This document shows, one piece after another, positions 31,729-46,000 of a stretch of DNA of 64,000 nt. The stretch comes from Balanoglossus misakiensis. Taxonomy: Eukaryota; Hemichordata. Each line of letters opens with the position of its first letter. Position 1 is the first letter of the stretch. The notes under the pieces were generated by a model. That model was given only the letters and a program-made list of their open reading frames with translations. It searched no databases and was not told where the DNA came from. The position numbers and the translations under genes are program-made. The stretch lies in the NCBI GenBank assembly GCA_040954595.2, contig CM082595.2, positions 2,914,001 to 2,978,000 on the forward strand, written 5' to 3'.

Positions 31729-31734
31729 AATAAA
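31729..31734 (+). terminator. poly(A) signal of the receptor-like gene
   Basis: AATAAA about 194 nt after the stop, followed by a T/GT-rich stretch (TTGTTGTTTCTGC). Confidence 0.6.
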
Positions 31735-31759
31735 TGAAACTCAATATGCACTATCATTG

Positions 31760-32819
31760 TTGTTTCTGCTATAACTTGCAGATGATATTTTCTGGTACAT
31801 TATTAGCGTCATGGATATCAAGTGATTGCTGATCTAAAGAGTGCTATTAGCCCTTTTCAAAAGTTTGTTTAGTCACTTTTCTGCCCCCCCCCCCTCTATT
31901 GACTATGGTGTTTATGCGTATGTAGGCCTTTCTCGGCTAAAGAAAAATGTAAGCTTTTCTGCTAGAGTATGCGTCAATGCGACATGATGACGAAAACCCT
32001 GGAAAACGATCGATGAAAAGTGAAAACAAAACTACATGCATTACGACACAACGTGCAATGTATTTCCCTATGACATCATCCCAAAATACGACAGATTGCA
32101 TTGGGTGAGATACTGTGGTCCCACGCGGCAGGTTTAAGATTTTTCTACTTAAATGTTCCGAAATCGTCAACTTTATACCAGTATCATTTTACCTCAATAC
32201 ACATGGTATTAAATATGTTTTGTAGATGTCAATTTGGAGAATGACTTACACATAATAACTCTTTTTACTTAAAAAATTACGTTCACATTGACCAATGACA
32301 ACAGTTGTTACTGCTTGAATTCAGAACTAGCGCGCCATCAGCGGTACTATTTGTGCCACAATGCTTTGCAAACAGTGGGAAATGGCTCTATGTAGAGCAA
32401 TCCTATTGGTGTATGCTATGTGGTCTCATGTGGCATGAAGCTAAATATTATGATGTTGTCAACGTTTACTCAAATATAGAAACATTTAGTGTATTATTTG
32501 GTCCAAAAGAACCTCTTCTTCCCAATTTCCCCATTATTGGTTGCAGAGAACGCGACCTTTTTCGCCCGATTTCTTCTCAGTGTGTCAGTCACACTACCCA
32601 ATCAAAACGACTATGACCAAATGGCGGATTTCGTAACCTTTGACCCACTTCCGGGTTGAGTTAGCATTCTGCGAAAAGTGGCAGCCGTCTGTTTTCTATA
32701 GTTGATTGCTTTACTTCCCGGTATATGGTAAAACGCGTGTGTGTAAGATCACATCTAGTCCAGTATATGATTATAACACTTATTGAGAACGGCATTTGAA
32801 GTAAATTCCAGCGCTTGCG
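31760..32819 (+). other. intergenic stretch and XRN1 promoter region
   Basis: No transmembrane-coding exon for the receptor-like gene was found here. Near XRN1 there is a YY1-like CCAAATGGCGG (32617-32627) and an ETS-type ACTTCCGGG (32647-32655), 165 bp upstream of the XRN1 ATG. A C run lies at about 31885-31895. Confidence 0.45.
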
Positions 32820-35800
32820 ATGGGTGTCCCGAAGTTCTATCGATGGGTGAGCGAAAGGTACCCTTGCCTCAGCGAAGTTGTCCGTGAAAACCAGGTACGT
32901 AGCGGTCGTATTGTAACTTTAGCTGCAAGGTCGCTGTATGCGAGCTGTGTGTCGAAATTTGGTTTAAAAAAAGAGCGGTTTCTACGCCGATTTGATTTCC
33001 CCTGTAGACAATATGGTAATTTTTGTCGTATGTTGATGCTTTGTCATGGCAACGCGTCCAGCACACCTCCATGTAAATGGTACAGCCTGCTGCAGCTTGC
33101 AGTCAGGGGAATAGAAATCACAGAAATCAATTTTGAATCTTATAGTAGTGGTACTGAAAGTTGCTGTTGCTACTTTCGTTTCGACTGATGTTTATTTTAG
33201 GGTCCCAATTTCATTTTTGTTAACTTTTGAAAAGATAAAACTTTCAAATAGTAAAATAAACATAAAATAACAATATCATGTTCAATGTTATTCATGTATA
33301 ATGTGCCTTGCAAACAATGTTCAGCCATGGTTTAATGGTAATTTCACTCCGGATAACCTGGATGTACAATATTTCCCCCTAACCTAGATCCCGGAATTCG
33401 ACAACTTATACCTGGACATGAATGGAATCATCCATATCTGTTCCCATCCAAATGATGACGATCCCCACTTCCGGATCTCAGAAGAGAAAATATTCCAAGA
33501 TATATTTCATTACATTGAGGTAAGCCATGATTCTCATTTATTGACCTTTGACATTTCACGTATAGGGGATGCTTGAAATAGATCCTAAAGAAACTTAATT
33601 AAAAAAAAATTAAATTAAAGTGAAACTACACTATTTACATCGTCTGTTGAATAGTTGGAATACAATATAGGCATTCTGAGAATTTCATCATGTTGCTTAC
33701 CAGTATAGTCCTCAATGAAATGTCACTCACTACTAACTGGTGAGAATTCTCTGGACACCAGATGCTCAAGAGGTAATATGGTAATGATACAAACAAAACT
33801 GTTTTGTCTTTCTACTTTAGGTGCTCTTCCGAATCATCAAACCATGTAAAGTTTTCTTCATGGCCGTTGATGGCGTCGCACCCCGTGCCAAGATGAACCA
33901 GCAGAGAGGCAGGAGATTCAGGTAGGAATGTATATCATTACAGAATTTGGTGACTACTATGCATGGCATACTGGTTGGTACCAAAGCATATGTTCCATCA
34001 GGTGCTACTTTACCATCAACAACGAAAACTGTACAGTACTGACTATATTTTTGAGATCATCAATTTTTTTCTCTCTCCAAAAGATCTGCCCGTTGCGCGG
34101 AAGAGCAGGAGAAGAAAGCACTCCAGAAAGGAGAAAAGCTGCCAACAGAAAAGAGATTTGATTCCAATTGCATCACGCCAGGCACAGAGTTCATGGTCAA
34201 GTTGCAAGAACAACTCAAATATTTTGTCAACAAGAAAGTGACAGAGGATAAGATGTGGCATGGAGTTCGAGTCTATCTTTCAGGACATGAGGTTAGTTGG
34301 TCAGATCTAAATGGAAATGAGCGTGAGAGTGTTAAACGTAAAAGTTTCTTCTGAAAGTTATGGTCATGTATGCAGACTTAGCTGCAGTATATGAGCAAAA
34401 ATAACTTTCTAACGTTACATGATCCTCCAAGGCCAACCCTGGTGGGAAATCTACCTTACTTCCTATCACCAGGAAAATCTTAACTCTATAACAGGTGAAA
34501 CGAATTTCAAGATTAGCTTTGATAAATTTTACTCTGTTGCAATGTCGGTCATTAAACATGTCTTGTGCCATTCCGGTTGGCACTGCATTTCCTTTACAGA
34601 CGCCGGGCGAGGGCGAACATAAAATCATGGATTTCATCAGAACGGAAAAATCTCACCCGGATTACGATCCGAACACCAGGCACTGTCTGTATGGCCTGGA
34701 TGCTGATTTGGTAAGTCCTTGCTTAACCCTCTCACCCCCAGTTCCCTCTTTAGAGGTCCAACTTTACCATTGAAAACAATGGGTTTGGACTGAACCATGG
34801 TGGTGAAAGGGTTAATATTGTATATCAAATCTTGTGACACTGTATTTTAGTACTCTCTCTAAGAAATGCCTGGGTTCTGAAGAAAGCTGAATGGATATTT
34901 TTAGGGCACATCACTTGACTTTTCAGACAACTTGCTTCCTAATTTATCATTTCATACATCTGAGTAACAGGTTGGACAGTCATTTTTCTGTATAATTTTC
35001 TCGATAGATGATGCTTGGGTTGACCTCACACGAGCCACACTTCTCCCTTCTGAGAGAAGAAGTCAGATTTGGTGGAAAGAAATCACAGAAGAGGATTCCC
35101 ACGCCGGAAGAAACTACTTTTCATTTACTTCATCTTTCACTGTTCAGAGAATACCTGGATTTTGAATTTCAGGATCTGAAGGTAAGTATGCATAGCGAGG
35201 TGTAGTCACCTGGACCAGTATGTGTAGTGTTGTAATGTGTCATTTTGCAGCCATTGTAGATTTTACATCGATTTTTTTACCACCGATATTAATTTAAAAT
35301 GTACTTTGCAAAACTGATATTTTCCTCTTTTTTCACAGAATGGTAAACTGTCGTTTGAATATGACCTGGAGAGTATCATCGATGACTGGGTTATGATGGG
35401 GTTTCTTGTTGGCAATGACTTCATACCTCATCTTCCTGATTTGCATATTGCCCAGGATGCATTGCCACTTCTGTACAAGACATACATCGAGGTGATGCCA
35501 ACTCTAGATGGTGAGTCATAGTTTTGAATTTTGTCCTTTTTTTTAACCCTTTCACCACCATGGTTCAGTCCAGACTGGTTGTTTTCTATGGTAAGATTAG
35601 GCCCCCAAAAGTCACTTTAAATAAATCAAATAATTGGCACATTCTAGTATACACACAAGATGCAGACTATAATTTCCAGTGGCACATAATAAAGATAGCC
35701 ATATGTACATATGAAATGCTTGTAATTTTTGGTAAAAATGGTTCTCACTCTGATTTTTACTCCGTTGTCGTATCAGGGTACATCAACGAAGGAGGAACTT

Positions 35801-38800
35801 TAAACTTGAGGAGATTTGAAAAATATTTACAGCAGCTCTCACAGGTGAGTGAATGAAAAGAAGATCATACATGTATGGCACCTACCATATCCCAATTTGA
35901 AGTCATAATAAGAAGCAGACACATTTGTTATTAGGGAGATATATTTACATGATGATATATAAGTAAACAATCATAAATATGTACTACTGTGAGCATTGTT
36001 ATTTTCATAATATTGTGAATGATTAGTGATGATTGTTGACATTTTATTTCATTGTTTGTTCATTTTTAGTTTGACAGAAACAAGTTCAGCCAGACAAATG
36101 TGGATCTCAAGTATTTTGAAGGCAAGAAGAATGGCGGTGAAAGAGGCGCTTGGAAAGGAAAGAGATTGAAGAAAAAACAGGAAGAAGCTTCTTTGCAATC
36201 AAATGGTGGAATGAATTATTCTGTAAGAATATTCAATATTTGGTTTCCTAATTTCCATTGACTGATTCATCCAGTCTTTTCTTGTGATAGAAACTGTCAG
36301 TCATCTGTACAGCAGACGTGACCCTGGACGTTTTTGATGGATGCAACGAAAATCATTCATGTTTGAAAATTTTTGCTCTCAGGACATGATGATGCTTGAC
36401 ACCTTTGGTTTAAAAGATGACGACAGTGAAGAAACTAGTGGAGACACGACAGATGATGATGCTATTAGCAAAACTAGTAAGTACTAAAAATTTTGATTAA
36501 AATGCGCCCCTTCATTCTTATTGTGTTCATTTGAGATCTTTCACAAGTAGATAGATAGCATTCCTGATATTCAATATTCCTTTTTTTTCAGATCCACTTG
36601 TGTCTGGTGAGGACGATGAAGAAATATTCGAAATTGAATTCAGACAACATAAGAGAGATTACTACCGCACAAAATTAGGATTTGACAATGTCACAGAGTG
36701 AGTAGAAATGTTAATTAATTAATTTCTTTAATATTAATTATTATAATGTCTGTGTAACTTTACACAATCTTGTTTCTTTTTTTATTTAGAATTTCAAGCA
36801 TGAACGCTTGATAAATAACGTTTGTATTCCCTTCTGGTTTCAGGGCAGTTTTGAAGGACCAGGCCAAATGTTATGTCACAGCAATACAGTGGATTTTACA
36901 TTATTACTACAATGGAGTGCAATCTTGGAGTTGGTGAGTCTAACATCGATAATTTGGCATCTCTCAAATAACATGGCAGTTGTAAATCTCAGACATAGAG
37001 TGCAGTTATGTATATATCCGAAAGTTGGCAAAATAACTTGTTCCTGATTTAAGTCTGGTTGTTGTTTCAGGTTTTATCCGTATCACTATGCACCTTTCAT
37101 GTCGGACATCAAAGGCTTCAGTGACGTGGAAATCAGGATAGACCGTGGAAGACCATTTCTACCATTCCAACAGTTACTTGGAGTACTACCAGCTGCCAGC
37201 AAAGAGCTCTTGCCAGAGGCATACCAGGTCAGTCATTCCAGATACTTTATGCACCGTACGACTTAACCCTTTCACTGCCATGGTTTGGTCCAAATCCATT
37301 GTTTCCTTCGGTAATGTTGAACCCCTCCAAGGTCCAGTGGGATTTTATTACAAGCAAAACAGCATGAATTGTTTTCATCCCATAGCATTATCATCATCTT
37401 AATTAATGTGTTTAATTTCAGAACTTAATGATCATGGACAACTCTCCCATCATAGAGTACTATCCGATCGACTTCAAAACAGATCTCAATGGTAAACAGC
37501 AAGATTGGGAGGCTGTGGTGCTTATACCTTTTATAGATGAGGTAATTATTATAATTATCTGACGATGCATAAGTTATCATTCATGAGACCCTGCAAGGAT
37601 CTTGCGTGGCTAGGCAATTTGTATGAGAGGACATTCTCATGAGACACAGGACCAACAGCCTATGGCCCATCATGTTTCATACAAAGTTTGACTTGTATTA
37701 CATTGTACTTGGTTCAACCCATTGCTGCAGTAATAAATCAAGTCTTGCGAGATCACATAATGAACAGAAAGTTATCTACTATGCTGCACTTTCATTTCAG
37801 GGTCGACTTTTGGCAGCCATGGAACCGCTGAATCGAACACTAACTGAGGCAGAAAAGAGAAGGAACAGTCACGGTCCACATTTACTGTACACTTACGACG
37901 AAGATTTCTCTGTGACTTATCCATCCTCACTTCCTGGTCACTTTCCAGATATTGTCTCCTGTCATGCCAGGTGAGATGTGGGGTGTTTAAACCCCTTTAC
38001 ATTAGTGGTTTGGTTGTATATGAGAATGGGGTGAATTTCTGATAGATTGGAGTTACACTGAGACAGTTCGGAAGTGTCTTATGGTGCTTCATCGCGATTA
38101 TCTTCTTTCGGTCATGTTATGCTTCATTGTCATTGAAATAAGCCACATGTACCGTTAACTGAACTGAACTGTGATTTCTGTGTTCAAACAAGATGAAAAG
38201 CCATTTAAAATTCTAATTTCTTTGCTAAAATAAAACAATCAGGCAATCCGCCATTTGTTAATTTTTACCAGATGTAAATTAGTACCTGCTGAGGAGTTTC
38301 AAATTGATCCCGAGAAGATGAGGAAGGGTTTATTACGAGGAACCAAGGAGGGTGTCTATTACCCAGGATTCCCGACTATGAAACATATACCTCATTCTGT
38401 AAGTACTCTTGACTCCCATCTTGCACCTTGAGAATCAGGGTAAAGTTGGAATTAATGTTTCATCTGCCCTCAAGGTACATGAATGACCAATGTAAAGCAG
38501 CCTGTTACTTTGTTGAAAAGTTGATACCAAATAAGAGACTGAATATTTTCCATTCCTTCATTCACTGCAGGCGAAACTCAAGAGATTGGGGGTGAAAGTC
38601 TTTCAGATGAACAGTAGAAATGAAAACATGATACTAACCATAGAAGATCAACCAGAATCGGTAAGTTTAGATAGAAAAGTGTTCGTGAAATACTTTCATT
38701 TAATGAAGGAAGCTATTCCCACCTTATGATACCAGTGTGAACTGTTCCAAACATTTCTTATAATTTTCACACATTGTATATGCTTTTGATTCACTGAAAC

Positions 38801-39978
38801 TCTCTGTACGTCTTTGCTGCTAGGATATTGAGAAAACTGCCAACAGTTTGCTTGGGAAGACAGTCTTTGCTAGCTGGCCACATTTACAGGAGGTTCGTGT
38901 GGTGTCTGTTTCTGATGATGAAGTCAGGTAAGTAACTTCAGAAAAAATTCAGCAATCTCATGTACATGGACAGACTTACCAGTGTTGCTTATTCTGTTAT
39001 GAATCAAGTATAAAGTACACATACATTGCACAAGACTAACTTTGTGTGTTTAATATGCATTCCTTCCAATCCTTGGCAGGTATGATTTGAAAGAAAACAA
39101 GGTTAAGAATCCAGCACGTCCTGTTACAAGTGAGATTGTCAACACAACACAGTCTGATCATGATATAGGCAGATGGGTACGAGAAGTTCAAAGTATTACA
39201 GAAAGGTAAGGTCCTTCATACATCATTAAGCTCAGTTCTAGGACATGTTACCCTTGGACCTTTATAGACTGGAGTAATTTTTATTAGCTGTTGTTTATAG
39301 CTCCACTATATGTAACTTTTGACTATTCAGTATTTTTGTTCTCTGTATCATCATTTAAATGTTTGTTTATTTTTCCAGCTATCAGTCGAGGAAAGGTGTT
39401 GATATTGGCCAGACTACAGTACTGATACATGCCGCCCCATTGGTAGGAAGAAAGTAAGTTGTATTCACAGCACTGGTTGTTGTCAAAAAAGCGAACGTCT
39501 GTGCTCTGCAGGAATGTTAAACTCAAACCAACTCAAATCGAAAGCCCTGTTTTTGTCTGCTGAGGTCCAAGTTAACTGATATTTACATCCAAGATGAAAG
39601 AAGTCTTCAATTCAATGGACATTATAGGCAGTCTCAGTTCATTTTCCTTGTCGTCACACAGACATGCACGCAGGCATACACAAGCACACACACATAATTT
39701 ATCCATGAAAGTTGATATAAACACAGGTTTTATTGTTCGCTGTAGGTACATATGTGGTGCTAGCGGAGTTATAACACTCGAAAAGCAATGGGCAATGAAC
39801 CCTATCGCATATGCACTGCAAACAACTGTCAAAGTAAGTGCAGTTTTACCAATGATTGATCAATGGTTGTGGTGTTGTTGATGATGATGATGATGATGGT
39901 GATGATGATGGTGATGGTGATGGTGATGGTGATGATGATGATGATGATGACGATGGTAGTAATAGTGAAGATGATGAC

Positions 39979-40054
<76 letters not shown>

Positions 40055-43000
40055 GTAGTAATAGTGATGATGATGATGATGATGATGAGTGTGTTTCAGT
40101 AACCAGAATGGTATGAAAGACGTTTTTACTTCTAGTCAGCAAATCAATATCATCTTCTTTGTTTCAGGATATTGCTGCATATGATCCAACCTACACTCAG
40201 TTCAAATCGTTAGAGGAACTCTTTCCTGAGAAGTCGGTCTGTTTCATGCTTGGATCGCCCCATTATGGCTGTATGGGGGAAGTAAGTCACCTTTGACAGT
40301 GTTTTTGCTAAGGTTGGGGAACATTAGTAATGGATTTGGGAACCCCGGTAACATTTCTACAACCCCCTAATATAACTACTTTGATACATTCAGGGGAACC
40401 CCGGTAAAATGACTGGGGAACTCCGGTAGATTTTACCTAGGTACCACCCTTAACAAAAACACTGTTTGATGATGGGGTTTGACTGATGCACAATAATGTC
40501 TCAATTCTTCTGGAGTGTTTTCGCTTTGATGCAGAATTTCCATAATCTGTCCCCAAGACTTAAAAACGAATGGATTTGCAAAATATTGGTGTCGTAGGAA
40601 ACGTACTTACACATGACGTGAATGTTATGATCTGATGCTTTCAGGTGATAGAAATTGACAGAAAAGACGAGGCGAGAGTACGAGTGGCGTTCATTACGCC
40701 GATGGAACCAAGATTGTATCAGATCATGTCACAGCAAGGCGTAAGTAGAACTAGTCTGATCTATGTACATGATACCCTGTCACACGTCAAATGCTTACCC
40801 CAACTCAGTATGTGAATAAGGCTATGATGTTTGTAAACTGCCTTAAATATATATATGTGCCATGACCAGCTGTTTAGACTTAAAATCAGTGACATAACAA
40901 TCATATGCATATAGACTCTAAGACTGTGCTTTTACCTCTACTGTCCTGTAAAGATGACAATGAGAGAGCAACAATATTTCATTCCTGTTAAAAAAGAACT
41001 CATCTTGATTTTTATCCTTGCAGAAATATGAAGTGAAATATTTCCCTGGGTATGTGTTAGCGAAGAGACTCGGAATCAGTAGCCACTTGGTGTCAAGAAT
41101 CACTGGATCATTCTTTGTTTTCAAAGGAAGCAGGTAAGATGGCGTTATATTGAAATAGGAGGAAGTTTAACCCATTCACCATTATGGTTCAGTCCAAACC
41201 CACAGTTTTCTGTGGTGGTTGGACCTCTAATGAGGGAACTGGGGGTGAACAGGTTAAGGACGAAGTATATGCAGACAGGCACAGATGTAATGTAACATAC
41301 ATGCTGGTATTCTGTCAGCATCTACCAGTATATCATCCATACAATGTAGGAATCACGCACGCTTTTAACCAATCTTGTATTGTGCTGTCATTTTCTCTTT
41401 GAACAAATACCATTTCTTCATCTATGTCTTATTCCAGCGCTCTCAGCAGTACGAACAAAGTGAACATCGGCTTGAATCTGAAATTCAACAAGAAGAACAA
41501 GGAAGTGCCGGGATACACCCGGAAGAATGAGGAAGACAGCCAGTGGCTCTATTCCGTACAGACACAAGGCATCATCGGAGACTATATCTCAAGGTAAGGG
41601 AGAACACAGCACCTGGCCCTCTAGTGTTTGAAATATGCACATCATCTGAGGTGTATGTAGTAATCAAGGTTTTGCTAAGGTTTGGAACACACTGAGTAAA
41701 ACCTGTCTAATCCGAATACAGTAGGGACTGAAGAAACTGTTCTGATTGTAGAGGTGTCCGGTTTGTCAAGGTTCTTTTAACATGTACTTCTATGCCAAAG
41801 GGACGAGATAGGAACCTCAGAAAAAAAAGCAAGCCTTGTTCTGCGTTCTCGCTAGAAATAGATCAGTGAATATCCATCTGCAGATGCTTATATATGAAAA
41901 CTATTTCCATTTCAGATATCCAGAACTGTTTGACTACATTGCAAAGAATGCCCAAAATGAAGATTTCCACGAGGAGGACGCGTTTGGGAGAGATTCGAAC
42001 ACGCTGTCAGATATCAGTGAATGGTTGAAGACGTTGCCTTGTCATGGCATAGAACAGGTTACGTGTGGACAGAAGACATTGGATGAGAATGTTGTCAGTG
42101 CTATTGTGGAGGAGATTGACAAGCAGACGGTAAGGCTAGAACTGGATTGAACTAGTTTGAACCAGTCATCTGCAGAATTGAATGAGTATAGATTGTTTTA
42201 ACCAGAAAAATATGAAAACACATTTACTGGGAGAATTGCCAACATACAATAGAAATGATTCGCAATAGTTCAATCCTGTGCCATTGTTTCTAAGGTAAAA
42301 TTGGATCTCTGCATTGGGAAACAGGGGTGAAAGGGTTTTTCAATAGATGTTATATTTATTGTTGTCCCCAGGAAACCAAACAGAAGAGAAAATTGATTAT
42401 CAGGGTGAAACCATATCTTCTGTTCAGGGTGAGTTCAGCTATTTGTTTTCAACATTGCCACACGTACACAGATCATATTTCTTTATTTGTTTCTTATACT
42501 AATGCCAAAGATACATACACCTATCCTAATTAAGGCACAGTTAACATTCAACTATGCTTGTTTCTCCATTTCAGCCATTTGACTACCAAGGAAATATGAT
42601 TCCTGATCCAGAAGTGGATTATGAATTATTCGACCGAGTTATCAATATTCGAGAAGGTTACACAGTTCCTCTCGGACTGCGGGGTGTGGTCGTTGGAATC
42701 ATAACAGGTTTGGTGAAAAGTTTATTTTTTTCTGAATTATTGTCAGAGGTTTTTGTACACACAGTGATAGTGTACATCAGATTTTCGCATTTGATAGCAG
42801 TACTCATACAGTTTCCATGGTTATTTGCAGTTGAAAATACGAAAGATGTCCTGTACGACGTGATCTTCGACAAAGAGTTTGAGGGTGCTCTGGTGCGTAG
42901 CTGCGGCCAGCGAGGCTATCACATGCCGCCGTCGGCGCTCATCAACATCAGCTACGGAATCCGGAAGGAGCACTACAAGGAGAACGGAATCCAGCGACCG

Positions 43001-46000
43001 ACGGCCGTTGTCAAGACGCAGCATTCGGACAGATTCCAGGGCAACAGGCCCGAGAGGACGAAGAGTCGCGAGTGGTACGCCGATGTCGTGAAATCCGCTG
43101 GGTCGTCGGCACCCGACATGCGAAGAGGGTACAACAGTCCCAGGATCAACCATTCTCCAAATTCACCGTTTGTACCAAGTCAAGTAAGCAGAAATTATAT
43201 ACAGTCAAACTTGTCTATAGTGGCCAGTCAAGGGGCTTTCCTAAACTGGCCTTTATAAACAGGTCAATAAATGCACATAAAGATTGCATAGGGACTGTAA
43301 CAAAGTGGCCACTATATAGAGGTAACCATATAGGTTTGCTTGTGTTGGTATGTGAGAATCTGCAAATAGAAGCTTTTCATATAGGCTGGAAACATGTAGA
43401 TGATGAACCTGTTTCTAACTATGCTGTCTGTTTGACATGGCAAGGTCAACACTGACCACTGTGCTGTATCATTTAACTTGTGCATACATGTACTTCACAT
43501 TCTAATCCAGACCCATCTTTCTGACCAACAGACCTACAGTAAAGGCAGAAGCAGTGACCTTTCACCCCATCCGGCCTCTGTCAAACCCTTCTCGTCATCT
43601 TCCCCCTACGGTCAAACTAAACCACACTACACACCCCCAAACGCTGCCAAGAACCAACCTCTGCTTCAGACTCCGCAGACATCATCATCACACCAGCAAA
43701 AGAACTACCAACCGTCTCCAAGGCAACAGGGTCAAGGGTCGACGTCTAGGCAACAGCCCCAGAAGAAGGATACCCCTCAAAGAGTGATGATAATGAAACG
43801 AGAACAGATACCTCAAGCACAGAACAAGGTAACACTCCCAGTTGCATTTAGAGTCAGGGTACTATGCACATTTTCACTGTCCATCATGCTGTCAACCAAA
43901 CTGCTATTACTACTAGAGTATTTAGTAAATCATACAATAAATTTCACAATAAAGTTACTACATGTATAACTGTGACGATCAGCTAGTAACACTTAGTGTG
44001 AGATTAATGTATTCATATATGTGCCTCAAAATTCAGTCTTAAACTTTTTCTCATATTTTTGAACCCCTGTGCCACCACATTTTGATCCAACCCCATGCAT
44101 TTCGATGACATAGGTCGTTCCATGTACATGGGATTAGGGGTGTAAGGGTTTAATATCTGCATTTGTCGCATCACAGGGACAGGGACAAAGGAGTACTGGG
44201 AATGCAGACGGAAGCGAATTTGCCAATATGTGGAAACAACTGCAGGATTCTCCATCGACAGCCAAGGACGACAGGACCACTTCCAAGGCACCCGCACAGC
44301 CGAGTCTGGCAATGGCTGCGGAATCCCTCCCGATGAAGTCGGCGCAGGAGGAAAGAGAGAAGATGAGGAAGAGCACGGAATTCCCGGACGACGGCACCGG
44401 AATCCAGCAGAGCTGGACGCCGCATAAAAAAGTACAGATTGAAAAGGACGGTCAAAATGCTGCTGACGTGAGCGAGGACTTCAATAAGATTCTGAGCACA
44501 TTGAATGTGGCAACGGACGAAGGGACGGAGTCTACAGTGACCATTGTCAATAGCAGTGAAAGACCGAAGGGTCATGGTGACCATGGCGATGGGCTGACCG
44601 ATGAAGACAGGCAGTCTCCAAGCACCAGAGCTAGAGTAAATATTTGTTATACAAATTCGATTTGTGTTATCAGAAGCTCTGATTATGTATCAGCATTGTC
44701 TGTTACCTCTCGCTTTCTCCATTTGCTTTTCTCAGTGTATTCCTGATCTAACCTAGCATTAAACTTTGATTTTGTATTATGTTCGTGTGTGATACAGCTA
44801 GAGGAAGACTCGGTCAATATACGCAAGCTATTGCACATAGGCGGTTCCCAGCAGAGCCCACAGACAGATGCAAGTTCCGCACAACAGGCCCCAGCCACAC
44901 CACCAGCAGCAACAACAGTAGTCCCTCCAAGTAGTCCCTATGGTAAGCCCATACAGCTGTCTGCTTTATTCCAAGGTAAATACATCTATTCTATGCACGG
45001 TGGTCGATATTCGGCGTGACCCTTGTGTCCTGCATGGTTGATGTTTACCTGTGTTTTCTGTGAAGTTTTGTACTTTGACAGTCAGTCAGTTGGTGTGAAT
45101 GTATGACTGCTTGTGAACAAAATATTGGCTCCAAGTTGAATCCCTCGTTCGATGTTCCAGTATGGTAACGTAGATGTTTGTTTTGACATTTGTATATGTG
45201 TTACTGTCACTCATATGTTTTCAAGTAATGTTTGACTTCATTAATTGTCTTGTTTTCATCATTGAATAAATGTTGCATGGACCTTTAACCCTTTCACCAC
45301 CATGGTTTGGTCCAACTCCATTGATCTCAATTACAGTGCGGGACCTCTATATAGGAAAATGGGGGTGCAGTGAAAGGGTTAAGGTTGTTACTGTATTAAT
45401 TCATATCATCAAATACTAAAGATGTAATTGTCTCTTTTAAGGAATCTTGGTTGGAGTTTGGATAATGATCACTAACCTTTCATTTTCACAGACTCACTCA
45501 TTCACAAATAATACTCATTCCTCTAATCATGTTCTCAGTTTATCAGCAATTTTCTCTCCCATTATAAATCGTAGAAGATATGCTCATTTTCGTTGAATGT
45601 AAGATCTAAAGTTTAAATGGTATAAGTGATGAGTTATGTTGTGATATTTTTATTTGAATAATGGATAATTTTGTTGGCATTTGTTTAATACAGCAGCTAG
45701 TTCGCAACCTGCTGCAGCAGTGTCGCAGCCAACTGCCGCAGTCCAGAGCAGACCTGGTCCTGCCGTGACAGCCAGCACTGGTGCACCGATCGTACAACAG
45801 GCAAACTGGGTAGTGGAACTTCTCAACTGGTGCCAGGGCCAAAGGATGCACCCGCCGAGGTTTCAATACGAACAAAATCCAAACGTAGGTCTCCATCTTT
45901 ACACATATTCACCTAGCAATGATACTTAGTTAGCTGTAGCATCATAGTCTTGTTCCTACCACAAGAGGACGCTGTTTATATTCCTTGTCTGATCTTGTTC

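Noticed and set aside
31536-32700. Transmembrane exons completing a class-C receptor after 31535.
   Set aside because: No frame with repeated hydrophobic helices or mGluR-type motifs; a poly(A) signal at 31729 and XRN1 promoter motifs occupy the interval.
39846-40142. Open frames of poly-Asp, poly-Met and poly-Ser.
   Set aside because: Pure products of the GAT microsatellite in an XRN1 intron; splice sites on both sides exclude it from the mRNA.
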